Positions 1 to 7,344 of a stretch of DNA of 40,373 bases are shown here, one piece after another. The DNA is taken from positions 1 through 40,373 of the IMG/VR virus record IMGVR_UViG_3300021962_000243; one strand, written 5' to 3'. Origin of the DNA: a virus. The notes below the pieces were generated by a model. The model was not told where the DNA came from, ran no database searches, and was given only the letters and a program-made list of their open reading frames with translations. The stretch's first letter is position 1; each line of letters begins with the position of its first letter. The position numbers and the translations under genes are program-made.

Positions 1-1
1 G

Positions 2-571
2 GATGCCAAGCGCACCGATGTCACCTTCCTCGCCCCGTGGCGCGACGAGGTCACCGGCTGGTGCGATTTCGCCGCCGACGCCGGCTTCGATTCGACCGTG
101 GTGGCTTGGCACCGCTCGACCGGCGGGCGCACCCTGTACACTTGGAAACCCGCCGCCGACGCTTCCCTGCGCTGCGGCGACTTCCGGTCGTGGCAGACCG
201 TGAGCGAACTCCTCGACGCCGGCCTGAGTGACCTCGAAACCATCAGCGCGACCGTCGGCCGCGCCATCGCGACCGAGTTCCTCGCCTTCGCCGCCTTGGC
301 CAAGGCGCTCCCGACGCCCGCCGAGGTCTTCGCCAACCCCGCCGGCGCCCGCGTGCCTGAGGAGCCGTCCGCGCTCTTCTTCATCGCGACCAACCTCGTC
401 CGCGTCGCCAACGCGAAGCAAGTGCCCGCGCTGCTCGCTTACATCGACCGCATGCCGCGCGTTTACACCGCGCTCGCCGCTCGCGACCTGCACCGCCGCC
501 ACGGCGACAAGCTCGCTTCAATCCCTTCATGGAACCCGTGGTTCCTCGCCAATCAAGACCTGTTCGCCTGA
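2..571 (+). CDS. MoxR-type AAA+ ATPase, C-terminal part (5' end outside window)
   Basis: The frame is open from the first complete codon, so this is the 3' end of a longer gene; the ATG at 98 is internal. About 189 residues are visible. They match the helical C-terminal region of the MoxR-family ATPases that pair with VWA metallopeptidases: a tryptophan-containing 'FRSWQTVSELLD' stretch, then 'VGRAIATEFLAF', then a 'LLAYIDRMP' helix. The Walker A and B motifs must lie upstream of the window. Such ATPases remodel protein complexes together with a VWA partner, and a VWA partner is encoded two genes downstream at 1405. The AAA+ assignment rests on the C-terminal pattern and this pairing, because the catalytic core cannot be seen. 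The composition is very GC-rich, like the next two genes. Confidence 0.7.
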   Translation, partial: DAKRTDVTFLAPWRDEVTGWCDFAADAGFDSTVVAWHRSTGGRTLYTWKPAADASLRCGDFRSWQTVSELLDAGLSDLETISATVGRAIATEFLAFAALAKALPTPAEVFANPAGARVPEEPSALFFIATNLVRVANAKQVPALLAYIDRMPRVYTALAARDLHRRHGDKLASIPSWNPWFLANQDLFA

Positions 572-598
572 GCAATCCAACCTCAACTCATCATCACC

Positions 599-1402
599 AT
601 GACCTCATCATCCTCCCCCCTCGCTCGCCGCGCCGTGATCTGCACGCTCTCCACCGGAGCGTGGCGCGTCGAAAAATCGCACGACGGTGAAACCCGCGCC
701 GTGAATGCAAAGCACGGCACCCGCGACCTCGCGACCGTGAAGGTCTCGATCTGCGAGCACCCCGCGCTGTTGGCGATTTACAAGTTGCTCGCCGAGGCCC
801 GCGCCGAGCACAACCGGCTCACCCTGCCGGCCGGCGACAAAGGCGTGCGGCTGCTGCCGGTCGCCCGCCAGATGGAGCACACTCGCCTGATGGCCGACTT
901 CCGCGCCCGCCTCGACACCCTGCTGCGCGATTTCCTCGCGGCTTACCCCGCCGAGCGCGCCTCCGCGCCGGCTCGCCTGAATGGCCTGTACGTCGAACGG
1001 CAATGGCCCGCGACGGTCGCGGAGGTCGAGGCGAAGTTCGCCTTCGTTTGCCGCTACCTGCCGGTGCCCGAGGTAGGGCAATGGGCCGACTGGATGAACG
1101 AAGCCGCCGCCGAGGGCCAAGCCGACCTGCATGAGCGCCTACGCAAGGCGATCACGCTGGTCGCCCAGCGCCTCGCCGACCCCAAGGGCCGCGTCTTCGA
1201 CAGCCTCACCGGCAACCTCGCCGAGTTGATCGCGCTTGTGCCCGATCTGAACCTCGCCGCCGACCCGACCATCGCCGCGATGGCCGACAAAGCGAAGGCG
1301 CTGCTGGAGCACGACACCGACACCCTGCGCGACGATCCACTCGCCCGCGCCGACATCGCCGCCAAGGCATCCGAAATCGTTTCACTCTTCAATCTCTCCT
1401 GA
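599..1402 (+). CDS. DUF3150-type phage protein
   Basis: This 267-residue, mainly helical protein has no signal peptide or membrane segment. Its features fit the DUF3150 family of phage and prophage proteins: an N-terminal strand ending in 'GAWRVEK', a conserved 'GVRLLPVARQMEH' stretch near residues 80-95, and 'FAFVCRYLPVPEVGQW' near residues 145-160. Biochemical function is unknown. It lies between a MoxR-type ATPase and a VWA metallopeptidase, 2 bp before the latter, so the three probably form one functional unit; it could be an adaptor or substrate of the ATPase/VWA pair (inference). The ATG has no Shine-Dalgarno sequence (upstream is a CATCATCACC tract), in common with most starts here. 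The family call is from recognised motifs, not a search. Confidence 0.68.
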   Translation: MTSSSSPLARRAVICTLSTGAWRVEKSHDGETRAVNAKHGTRDLATVKVSICEHPALLAIYKLLAEARAEHNRLTLPAGDKGVRLLPVARQMEHTRLMADFRARLDTLLRDFLAAYPAERASAPARLNGLYVERQWPATVAEVEAKFAFVCRYLPVPEVGQWADWMNEAAAEGQADLHERLRKAITLVAQRLADPKGRVFDSLTGNLAELIALVPDLNLAADPTIAAMADKAKALLEHDTDTLRDDPLARADIAAKASEIVSLFNLS

Positions 1403-1404
1403 CC

Positions 1405-2688
1405 ATGACCTCGAAATTCACCGACCCGCTCACCCGCATCGCCGCCGCCCGCTCATGGGCGCTCGACTCGCTCAATCCGGATGTCCTGTTTTACGCAACC
1501 GCCGGTCTGCACCTGCGCGACGTGATCGACGAGTCGATCCCGACCGCGTGCACCGACGGCCGCGTCATCCGCTGGAATCCCCAGTTCCTCGCCAAGCAAA
1601 GCGACGAGCAGGTGCGGTTCATCCTGCTGCATGAAATCCTGCACTGCCTCCACGGTCACTTCTGGCGGCTGCCGATCACCGACGAGGGCAACGTCGCCGG
1701 CGACTATGCCATCAACCGCGTGCTCCGGACCGTCGGCGGACTGAAGGCGCCGGCCGGCGTGCTCGACGACCGCAAGTTCGACGCCCTCGCCGAGGAGGAA
1801 ATCCTGAAGGCGCTGCGCCAGCAGCCCCAGCAGACGCCCCAGCCGCAGCCGCAGGACGGCGACGGCGACGGCGACAAGGGTGACGGCACCCCCCAGCCCG
1901 CCAAGCCCGCCAAATCGAACGCAACGCCCGACGACAAGGGCGGCTGCGGCGGCTTCACCCAGCCCGCGCCCGACGCCCAGCCGGCCGACGGTGCTGGCGA
2001 CGGTGACGGCGACAAGCCCCAGCCCGCCGTCGCCAAGCCGACGACGCTGCGCGACGAGTGGGACCGCATCACGGTTCAGGCCGCGCAAGCCGTGCAATCG
2101 CTCCAGCAGGGCCGCATGCCGGCCAACGCGGACCGGCTGCTCGCCCGCATCCGCGCCGCCGCCAAACCGGACTGGCGCGCCGAGACGGCCGACTTCCTCC
2201 GCAGCGTGACCCCGACCCGCACCGACTGGTCTCGCCAGTCGCGCCGCACGGCGACCGCCGAGGTGATCTACCCGCGCCGCCGTCGCGACGAGGTCGGCAC
2301 CGTGGTGTTCGTCCGCGACACTTCCGGATCGGTATCGACCGACCTCGTCGCCAAGTTCAACGCGCATATCGGCGACCTGATGGCCGACACCGGCTGCGAT
2401 GCCGTCGTCCTCGACGCCGATGCCGAGGTGCAAGCCGAGCATCGCCTGACCGCCGGCGAGGACGTGCCCGACCGCGCTTCCGGCGGTGGCGGCACCGACT
2501 TCCGCCCTGCGTTCACCCGCGTGCGTGAGTTGATCGACGACGGCGAGAAGATCGCCGGCGTCGTATATCTCACCGACCTGATGGGCACGTTCCCGTCGGA
2601 TGCGGAGGTCGGCGACACGCCGCTCTTGTGGGTCGCGACGACCGACCTGACCGGCCCGCTCGGTCGCACCGTCCGGATCGAAGCCTGA
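1405..2688 (+). CDS. VWA-like domain metallopeptidase (DUF2201/CobT-like)
   Basis: This 427-residue protein has three parts. The N-terminal domain carries a zinc-peptidase HExxH motif at residues 76-80 (HEILH), followed by 'GDYAIN' with Asp100, a layout typical of DUF2201 putative metallopeptidases. Residues of about 130-225 form a low-complexity linker rich in Pro, Gln, Asp and Gly. The C-terminal part is a VWA-like domain whose MIDAS motif DTSGS starts at Asp305, with further metal-site candidates in 'GGGGTDFRPA' and 'LTDLMG'. VWA proteins of this kind work with MoxR ATPases, and one is encoded at 2-571. The pair resembles the CobS/CobT-like genes reported in several phages. The likely role is ATP-driven remodelling or proteolysis of a host or phage complex; the target is unknown. 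The active site and MIDAS both look intact. Confidence 0.82.
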   Translation: MTSKFTDPLTRIAAARSWALDSLNPDVLFYATAGLHLRDVIDESIPTACTDGRVIRWNPQFLAKQSDEQVRFILLHEILHCLHGHFWRLPITDEGNVAGDYAINRVLRTVGGLKAPAGVLDDRKFDALAEEEILKALRQQPQQTPQPQPQDGDGDGDKGDGTPQPAKPAKSNATPDDKGGCGGFTQPAPDAQPADGAGDGDGDKPQPAVAKPTTLRDEWDRITVQAAQAVQSLQQGRMPANADRLLARIRAAAKPDWRAETADFLRSVTPTRTDWSRQSRRTATAEVIYPRRRRDEVGTVVFVRDTSGSVSTDLVAKFNAHIGDLMADTGCDAVVLDADAEVQAEHRLTAGEDVPDRASGGGGTDFRPAFTRVRELIDDGEKIAGVVYLTDLMGTFPSDAEVGDTPLLWVATTDLTGPLGRTVRIEA

Positions 2689-2693
2689 GCCCC

Positions 2694-2718
2694 AGCCCTC
2701 CCGCTCGCGGGGAGGGCT
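2694..2718 (+). promoter_or_regulatory. Intergenic RNA hairpin after the VWA gene
   Basis: A perfect 9-bp inverted repeat (AGCCCTCCC, 7-nt loop, GGGAGGGCT) lies 5 bp past the VWA stop codon. No U-run follows, so it is a poor intrinsic terminator. It may protect or process the 3' end of the upstream transcript, or attenuate transcription into the small genes downstream. The 64-bp gap at 2689-2752 holds nothing else clear except an A-rich stretch before the next ATG. Confidence 0.5.
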
Positions 2719-2752
2719 CCACTCAGCCCTCGAAACCATAAAACGAAAAACC

Positions 2753-3019
2753 ATGAAATCGATCAACTGGATACTGTATCGCCAAAGCCAATACGCTACG
2801 CTCGACGATGCCCTCAAATTCGGCGCCACGTCGATGACGAAGAGCATTCCCGACCTGAAGACCGCCGAGACCGCCCTGCGCGCCGCCGTCGCGGCGGTCG
2901 AACTTCTGGAGCACCGCTCCTCCACCGATGACTTCCGCATCACCCTCACCGTCGATGGCCAAACGCTGCCCGAGTGCGCGCTCATCGACTCTATCAAGAC
3001 CCTTCGCCGCAACGCCTGA
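2753..3019 (+). CDS. Small hypothetical protein, 88 aa
   Basis: I do not recognise this protein. It has a short N-terminal 'INWILYRQSQYATLDDALKFG' segment, a helical middle rich in Ala and Val (about residues 40-60), and a C-terminal strand pattern ending 'LTVDGQTLPECALIDSIKTL'. It has no membrane segment or signal. The ATG follows an A-rich tract (CATAAAACGAAAAACC) with no Shine-Dalgarno sequence. It is the first of four small genes between the VWA gene and a strong terminator, so it is likely an early accessory gene. A long frame on the opposite strand covers the same DNA but only mirrors the high-GC coding pattern. Confidence 0.6.
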   Translation: MKSINWILYRQSQYATLDDALKFGATSMTKSIPDLKTAETALRAAVAAVELLEHRSSTDDFRITLTVDGQTLPECALIDSIKTLRRNA

Positions 3020-3032
3020 ACCTTTGCCCGCC

Positions 3033-3251
3033 ATGATCACCCGTTCCCGCCAAAATTGGAGCATCAACTCCACCGTGCGCGTCGGCTTCCTCCGCCTCCG
3101 CGTCATCGGCGTCATCCCGACGCCCGCCAACTTCCGCCCCGACGAGTACGCCCTCGAAAGCCTCGACGGTCGCGCCTTCTATCGTTTCACCCCGCACCAC
3201 GGGATCGTCCGCGTGGAGTCACGCGCCGCCGCCGTCGAGCCGACCTTCTAA
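3033..3251 (+). CDS. Small hypothetical protein, 72 aa
   Basis: I do not recognise this protein. The ATG at 3033 is preferred because it follows the upstream stop by 13 bp; the longer frame starting at 2928 would overlap the previous gene by 92 bp. The product is basic at its N-terminus and beta-rich ('VRVGFLRLRVIGVIPTP', 'YALESLDGRAFYRFTPHHGIVRVE'), consistent with a small compact fold. It shows no catalytic motif. It ends 4 bp before the next ATG, so it is probably co-transcribed with its neighbours. Confidence 0.5.
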   Translation: MITRSRQNWSINSTVRVGFLRLRVIGVIPTPANFRPDEYALESLDGRAFYRFTPHHGIVRVESRAAAVEPTF

Positions 3252-3255
3252 ACCC

Positions 3256-3513
3256 ATGAAGCTCGACTCCACGTCGATGGGCATCGATTTCGAGCCTTAC
3301 GTCGAGGTGCTCGCCCGTAGCGTGAAGCGAGCCCGATTCATCCTGAGCCGACCGCGCCGATACCCGCCGACGAGCAACCTGCACAAGTGGGCCCTCGCCG
3401 TGGTGATCGAGTCACGTTGCTACCTGCACCATCGCTTCATCGACCTGCCGTATCAACCCGCCAAACCCGCCCGTGATCAATATATACCCGACCATCGCCA
3501 TGCCCGCCTATAA
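3256..3513 (+). CDS. Small hypothetical protein, 85 aa
   Basis: I do not recognise this protein. It is basic, with a central segment 'KRARFILSRPRRYPPTSNLHKWALAV' (shown only in part as a cue) and a helical 'IDFEPYVEVLARSVKRA' N-terminus. The tail overlaps the start of the next gene by 14 nt, so its last residues may not matter for function. There is no membrane segment. Support comes from position (4 bp after the previous stop, same strand) and codon pattern only. Confidence 0.45.
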   Translation: MKLDSTSMGIDFEPYVEVLARSVKRARFILSRPRRYPPTSNLHKWALAVVIESRCYLHHRFIDLPYQPAKPARDQYIPDHRHARL

Positions 3514-4087
3514 ATACATCACCGACGAAGCCTTCACGCTTCTCACCGAAATCGGATTCCCCGCCGAGCCCCTCATGCGCGGCGAGCATCAGGTGCCGCA
3601 CTCGCGGCATCGCGCCCTCATCGCCAGTTTCGACGGCTGCGCGGTGCTCGACCCCGAGGCGTTCACGTTCCGCCTCTTCAGTTCAGTGAGCGGTGCGTAT
3701 AGCGACTTGAGAATCCCGTCGCGGATCGTCGCGCAGCGGAAACCATTCTGGAAGAAAACCGTGATGCGCTGGTATACCAAAGCCGTTTTCTCGCTCGCCG
3801 AGGCGAGGCGCCGCGAGGAGCAGCGCGAAACGGAGGCGCGGCAGCAGCGCGAGCGCGTGCTCGCCGCGATGGCCCAGCATATTCCCGCCGACGTGAACGT
3901 CACGCCCGAGCGCGTGTACGATATGCTGCCGATGCATTTCGACGCCCACGATGAACTGAGCCCGAGCAGTTACATGATGAATTCGATCCGGTTGGACCTG
4001 CATGACCTGCCAAACGAGCAAAGCATCCCGATGGTCGCGCGGCTCCTCGCCTTCCTCGAAAAGGAAAAAATTCCGTTCCATTCGTAA
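3500..4087 (+). CDS. Hypothetical protein, 195 aa, with charged coiled-coil segment
   Basis: I do not recognise this protein. The ATG at 3500 is chosen because it gives a compact overlap with the previous gene; an upstream ATG at 3473 would add nine residues. The N-terminal half is mixed alpha/beta ('AFTLLTEIGFPAEP', 'ALIASFDGCAVLDP'). Residues of about 95-125 are an Arg/Glu/Gln-rich probable coiled coil ('EARRREEQRETEARQQRE'), and the C-terminus is helical. It is the last gene before the intrinsic terminator at 4097, so it closes the left transcription unit. Confidence 0.6.
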   Translation: MPAYKYITDEAFTLLTEIGFPAEPLMRGEHQVPHSRHRALIASFDGCAVLDPEAFTFRLFSSVSGAYSDLRIPSRIVAQRKPFWKKTVMRWYTKAVFSLAEARRREEQRETEARQQRERVLAAMAQHIPADVNVTPERVYDMLPMHFDAHDELSPSSYMMNSIRLDLHDLPNEQSIPMVARLLAFLEKEKIPFHS

Positions 4088-4096
4088 CTGTTCGCG

Positions 4097-4131
4097 AGCG
4101 CCGGCGGTTTTTCGAGCCGCCGGCGCTTTTT
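4097..4131 (+). terminator. Rho-independent terminator
   Basis: A perfect 11-bp GC-rich inverted repeat (4097-4107 AGCGCCGGCGG with 4117-4127 CCGCCGGCGCT) encloses a 9-nt loop and is followed by a run of T (4127-4131). It begins 10 bp after the stop of the gene at 3500. It separates the MoxR/VWA unit from the replication operon and is the clearest terminator in the window. Confidence 0.9.
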
Positions 4132-4134
4132 CCG

Positions 4135-4173
4135 TTGACGAAAAGAAATCCACAAGCGGATGTCGCCGTCCCC
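4135..4173 (+). promoter_or_regulatory. Possible promoter region, TTGACG plus A-rich tract
   Basis: Directly after the terminator lies TTGACG followed by AAAAGAAA. A similar TTGACG plus A-rich stretch occurs in the two other sizeable gaps before rightward genes (6762 and 14952). TTGACG could be a -35 element, but no good -10 hexamer sits at 16-18 bp, so this is weak. A TTG start at 4135 for the next gene would use these same bases as codons. Confidence 0.3.
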
Positions 4174-4323
4174 ATGACGCCTTCCCAGATTGCATCCCGA
4201 CTCGGCCGGCTCGCGCGAGGTAAGCCGAAAAAATACAGCCCTGAGGAACTGAAACGGCGCACCGAGCGCCTCCATAAAGCCGCGAAGGCTTTTCACCGTA
4301 AGAAAAAGAAAGCCAAACGATGA
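4174..4323 (+). CDS. Small, very basic protein, 49 aa
   Basis: The ATG at 4174 gives 49 residues ending in a Lys/Arg cluster (AFHRKKKKAKR); a TTG at 4135 would add 13 residues but would leave almost no leader after the terminator. The first half ('TPSQIASRLGRLARGKPKKY') resembles the short 'G-x-L-G-x-L-A-R-G-x-P-K-K' helices of small phage nucleic-acid-binding proteins, followed by a helix 'SPEELKRRTERLHKAAKAF'. It probably binds DNA or RNA (inference from charge). Its TGA overlaps the primase ATG (ATGA), implying translational coupling. Confidence 0.6.
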   Translation: MTPSQIASRLGRLARGKPKKYSPEELKRRTERLHKAAKAFHRKKKKAKR

Positions 4324-6752
4324 GCCCGTATTTTGGCGGGGAGCCCTCCAATCTGGGGCGCGTCTCCGCGTTGCCTGTTTCCACGTTCGCGGAGTTGGTC
4401 GAGAAAGTGATCGGTCACGGCGTGCCCGTGCCGTTCAGCCAAGCCGATCTCCTCGCGATGCCCGAGAAGGACCAGAACGCTGCAAAGAAGACGAAGTACA
4501 TCGTCCCCTGCACGTTTCAGACAAGCCCCAGCCCGCGCCAAACGTCCGCCGCCGTCTCGGCCGGCACGCTCTGCCTCGACATCGACGATAGCGAGCAAGC
4601 CGGCCGGATGCTGAAAACTGGTTTTGAGAAAAGTCTCGGCGACCTCAATTGCGTCGTCTGGCACACCGCCCGCTCGACGCCCGAGGCCCCGCGTCTGCGC
4701 GTGGTCGTCCAATGCGAGCCCATCGTGGTCTCCCGCTACGGCTTCGCCGTGACGGCGCTCGCCGGTCTGCTCGGCATGGACTCGGTCAACCATGAGTCGA
4801 AGGTGCCGGTGCAGCCGATGTACCTGCCGCTGGCGTTTAAGGACGCGGAGTTCAGCCCGATCATTTACTCCAAGACCGACGGCCGCGCCTTCGATCCGTC
4901 GGCGCTGGAGGGGCTGGAAGAGTTGCGCGGCGCGCCGGCCGCGAACGAGCCCGAGATGGGCGACATCGAATACCTGCGCGCTCCGCTCGACGACCTGTCC
5001 CGCGACGAGATCGTGGACGCCTTGTCCAAAATTCCCGCCGACTGTTCGATGCAGCAGTGGGTCGAGATCGGAATGGCCCTGAAGCATCAATTCGGCGAGG
5101 CCGGCTATCCCCTCTGGGACGACTGGTCCGCGTCGGCGCCTGACAAGTATCCATCGCAGGAAGAGACCGCGAAACGCTGGGCGTCGATGAAGGCCCAGCC
5201 GAAAGACCGCGTGCCGGTGACGATCCGCAGCGTCATCCGCATCGCGACCGAGGCGGGTTGGAACAACCGCCCGCTCACCCAGCGCATGTTCGATGCGGCT
5301 CGCGACTGGATCAAAAATCCCGCCCGCACGCCCGAGGACCTGCTCGACGAGGGCGCCAAGCGCCTTGCCAAATTGACGACGGTGATCGGCCCCATCGAGT
5401 CGAAGGTGCTGATCTCCGACCTGCATTCGACGATCCGCAGCCGTGGTCTTCGCGGGCCGACGGTGCAGGACATCGCGAAAGAGGTCACGCGCCTCGCGAG
5501 CGCCGCATCCCGCGCCTCCGCCGGCCATCCGCCGTGGGCGTCGAACATCGTGTTCCTGACTGCGTCCAACATGTTTTACCAAACTCTCGACGACCGGAAA
5601 ATCCGTCGCGAGGTGATGGACCTGATTCGCCGGTCGCCCGTGCCCGACATGTCCACGTCGCACTACCTGATCCACGACGCCGGCATCCCCGTCTGCGAAA
5701 ATCTGCGATACGAGCCCGCCGAGAAAAAGCGCCTGTTCACCGCCGACGGCGTGCCGTTCATCAATTCCTACCGGCCGACGTACCCCAAGCCCGACTACTC
5801 CCAAAAGGACGAGGCCGGCGCTCTGGTGCTCATGCATATCAAGAATCTGTTCGGCCTCGAATGGTATAAACACGGCATGAACTTCGCCGCGCTGCCGGTA
5901 AAACTGCCGGGGAAGAAGTGCCGCTGGGCGGTCTTCATCCACTCGGCACTCGGTGCCGGCAAGGGCGTGTACGCCTACATCATCGAGATCGGCGTAGGTA
6001 AAACGAACCTGCGCCGCGTGAGTCCCGAGCACATTCTCGCCGGCACGCACAACGGCTGGGCGGTAGGCTCGCAGGTTTGCGTGTGCGACGAAATTCACAC
6101 GGGACATAACAACGGCCAACGCATGATGGACGTGCTGAAGCCGCTCATCTCGGACGACATGATCGCCGTGCGTGAGTTGTACGAGCCGGTGCGGACGGTG
6201 CCCAACATCACCAACTGGCTTTTCTTCTCCAACTTTCGCGACGCCCTGCGCGTGCACCAAGACGACCGCCGGTACTTCTGCGTGCCGTCTCCGCTGCAAA
6301 CCCGCGCTCAGGTCGCGACGCTCGGAGCAGACTACTTCAAAAAACTGTACTCGGAATTGTTCCGTCTGCGCGGCGGCGTGCGGGCGTTTCTGGAATCGTG
6401 GGAATTCACCGACGATTTCAACCCTGAGGGTCGCGCACCGCAGACCGATTTCCTGAATGAGATGGCCCGCATCACCGCGAGCCCGCTGCGTCGTGCCGTG
6501 CAGGAGGTCTTGGAAGACGAGCCGCACTCACTGGTGCGTCGCGATCTGGTCTCCATCACGGCGCTGCGCGGCTGCATCTCGCGGGACGGCGTTCCGCCGT
6601 TCTCCGATCAGGCGCTCGCGAACATTCTCCGCGAGGAGGGTTTCGTTTCCGCTGGCCGGCATATCATCGACGGGTCTCGCCACACGCTGTGGACCACTGG
6701 TCCGGTCGAGGCGGCGCCGGATCAAGCCCGCCTTCGTTTTGACCTATTGTGA
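4320..6752 (+). CDS. Primase-polymerase/helicase fusion (AEP + PriCT-2 + DUF5906-like)
   Basis: This 810-residue replication protein combines priming and unwinding. The N-terminal archaeo-eukaryotic-type primase domain has 'CLDIDD' (catalytic Asp pair near residue 87) and 'WHTARSTPEAPRLRVVV' (His/Arg motif near 115-130). A PriCT-2 type helical domain follows at about 230-295 ('LSKIPADCSMQQWVEIGMAL'). The C-terminal part is a superfamily 3-like helicase of the DUF5906 type: Walker A with Lys548 (LGAGKG, lacking the usual Ser/Thr after Lys), Walker B 'CVCDE' at 590-591, then 'FFSNFRDAL' and an arginine-finger-like 'DDRRYF'. NrS-1 phage polymerase has a related layout. It starts at the ATGA overlap with the small basic gene and opens the replication operon. 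A long opposite-strand frame here is a compositional shadow. Confidence 0.88.
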   Translation: MSPYFGGEPSNLGRVSALPVSTFAELVEKVIGHGVPVPFSQADLLAMPEKDQNAAKKTKYIVPCTFQTSPSPRQTSAAVSAGTLCLDIDDSEQAGRMLKTGFEKSLGDLNCVVWHTARSTPEAPRLRVVVQCEPIVVSRYGFAVTALAGLLGMDSVNHESKVPVQPMYLPLAFKDAEFSPIIYSKTDGRAFDPSALEGLEELRGAPAANEPEMGDIEYLRAPLDDLSRDEIVDALSKIPADCSMQQWVEIGMALKHQFGEAGYPLWDDWSASAPDKYPSQEETAKRWASMKAQPKDRVPVTIRSVIRIATEAGWNNRPLTQRMFDAARDWIKNPARTPEDLLDEGAKRLAKLTTVIGPIESKVLISDLHSTIRSRGLRGPTVQDIAKEVTRLASAASRASAGHPPWASNIVFLTASNMFYQTLDDRKIRREVMDLIRRSPVPDMSTSHYLIHDAGIPVCENLRYEPAEKKRLFTADGVPFINSYRPTYPKPDYSQKDEAGALVLMHIKNLFGLEWYKHGMNFAALPVKLPGKKCRWAVFIHSALGAGKGVYAYIIEIGVGKTNLRRVSPEHILAGTHNGWAVGSQVCVCDEIHTGHNNGQRMMDVLKPLISDDMIAVRELYEPVRTVPNITNWLFFSNFRDALRVHQDDRRYFCVPSPLQTRAQVATLGADYFKKLYSELFRLRGGVRAFLESWEFTDDFNPEGRAPQTDFLNEMARITASPLRRAVQEVLEDEPHSLVRRDLVSITALRGCISRDGVPPFSDQALANILREEGFVSAGRHIIDGSRHTLWTTGPVEAAPDQARLRFDLL

Positions 6753-6761
6753 CAAATTGTG

Positions 6762-6793
6762 TTGACGGAAAACAAAAACAGTAAACGTATTAA
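6762..6793 (+). promoter_or_regulatory. Possible promoter before the small membrane-protein gene
   Basis: In the 44-bp gap after the primase stop, TTGACG (6762-6767) is followed by an A-rich spacer and CGTATT (6786-6791, 18-bp spacing) or TATTAA (6788-6793). This is the best of the three TTGACG/A-rich sites in the window. It would drive the nuclease-to-helicase part of the replication operon. No transcription evidence is available. Confidence 0.4.
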
Positions 6794-6796
6794 GCC

Positions 6797-6931
6797 ATGA
6801 GCCGAAAAGTCTACGGAGTCTACCGTTACCCTGAGACGCCCAAGTCTCGCCTCTTCAACCCCATCGCGCTGGGCCTTCTGCTCGGCGTCGCGCTCGGAAC
6901 CACCATCGCAGCCATCGTTTTTTCCCTATGA
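6797..6931 (+). CDS. Single-pass small membrane protein, 44 aa
   Basis: The ATG at 6797 opens a 44-codon frame ending in TGA at 6931, overlapping the next ATG as ATGA. The N-terminus is basic (MSRKVYGVYRYPETPKSR) and is followed by one hydrophobic segment of about 22 residues (from 'NPIALGLLLGVALG' to 'IVFSL'), so a short N-in membrane protein is likely. There is no lipobox. Function is unknown; small membrane proteins in early phage operons can affect host membrane processes or block superinfection, but nothing specific shows that here. Confidence 0.6.
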   Translation: MSRKVYGVYRYPETPKSRLFNPIALGLLLGVALGTTIAAIVFSL

Positions 6932-7344
6932 TCGAAACTGAAATCCAAAAACTCACGGCTGCGGTCACGCAGCTTACCGTAACCGCCGAGGCGCTCCTCG
7001 AAACGCTGCGGCATCGCGCTCCTTCGGCGCCTGTAGAGGTTGCTGCTATCGAGCCTGCGCCGAAACCAAAGAAGGTGAAAGCCCCCAAGGTCGAAGAGCC
7101 CGCGCCGGTTGTTGCGCCCGCGCCCGAGCCGGCTCCTGAGCCCGCCAAGGTTGTGCCGCCGGCGGTAGAAGGCTTCACCGTGCAGGACCTGCGCGCCGAG
7201 GCCCAGAAGGCTTTGGAGACCGGCAAGTCTGCCGAGATCGTTGCCCTCAACAAGGAATACGGAGTGAAGCGCATCTCCGAGGTCACGCCCGATCTGTATC
7301 CGGCGATCATCAAAAAACTGAGGGCCATCAATGGGCAAACGTGA
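6928..7344 (+). CDS. Coiled-coil/proline-alanine linker protein, 138 aa
   Basis: The protein has three parts: an N-terminal amphipathic coiled coil (about residues 1-35, 'EIQKLTAAVTQLTVTAEALL'), a long Ala/Pro/Glu/Lys linker (about 40-80), and a C-terminal helical module ('VQDLRAEAQKALETGK', 'ALNKEYGVKRISEV', 'LYPAIIKKLRAI'). The C-terminal pattern recurs at the ends of several phage DNA-metabolism proteins, often near recombination or SSB genes. A bridging role between oligomers and a replication partner is plausible but unproven. It is coupled to both neighbours, overlapping 4 nt with the membrane-protein gene and 14 nt with the nuclease gene. Confidence 0.6.
   Translation: MIETEIQKLTAAVTQLTVTAEALLETLRHRAPSAPVEVAAIEPAPKPKKVKAPKVEEPAPVVAPAPEPAPEPAKVVPPAVEGFTVQDLRAEAQKALETGKSAEIVALNKEYGVKRISEVTPDLYPAIIKKLRAINGQT

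Noticed and set aside
1453-3012. 519-codon open frame on the minus strand
   Set aside because: Antisense shadow of the VWA metallopeptidase, whose HExxH and MIDAS motifs are intact on the plus strand.
4293-6527. 744-codon open frame on the minus strand
   Set aside because: It mirrors the primase-helicase gene, which has clear motifs in the plus frame; the minus translation is His/Arg/Val-rich without any domain, typical of high-GC antisense shadow.
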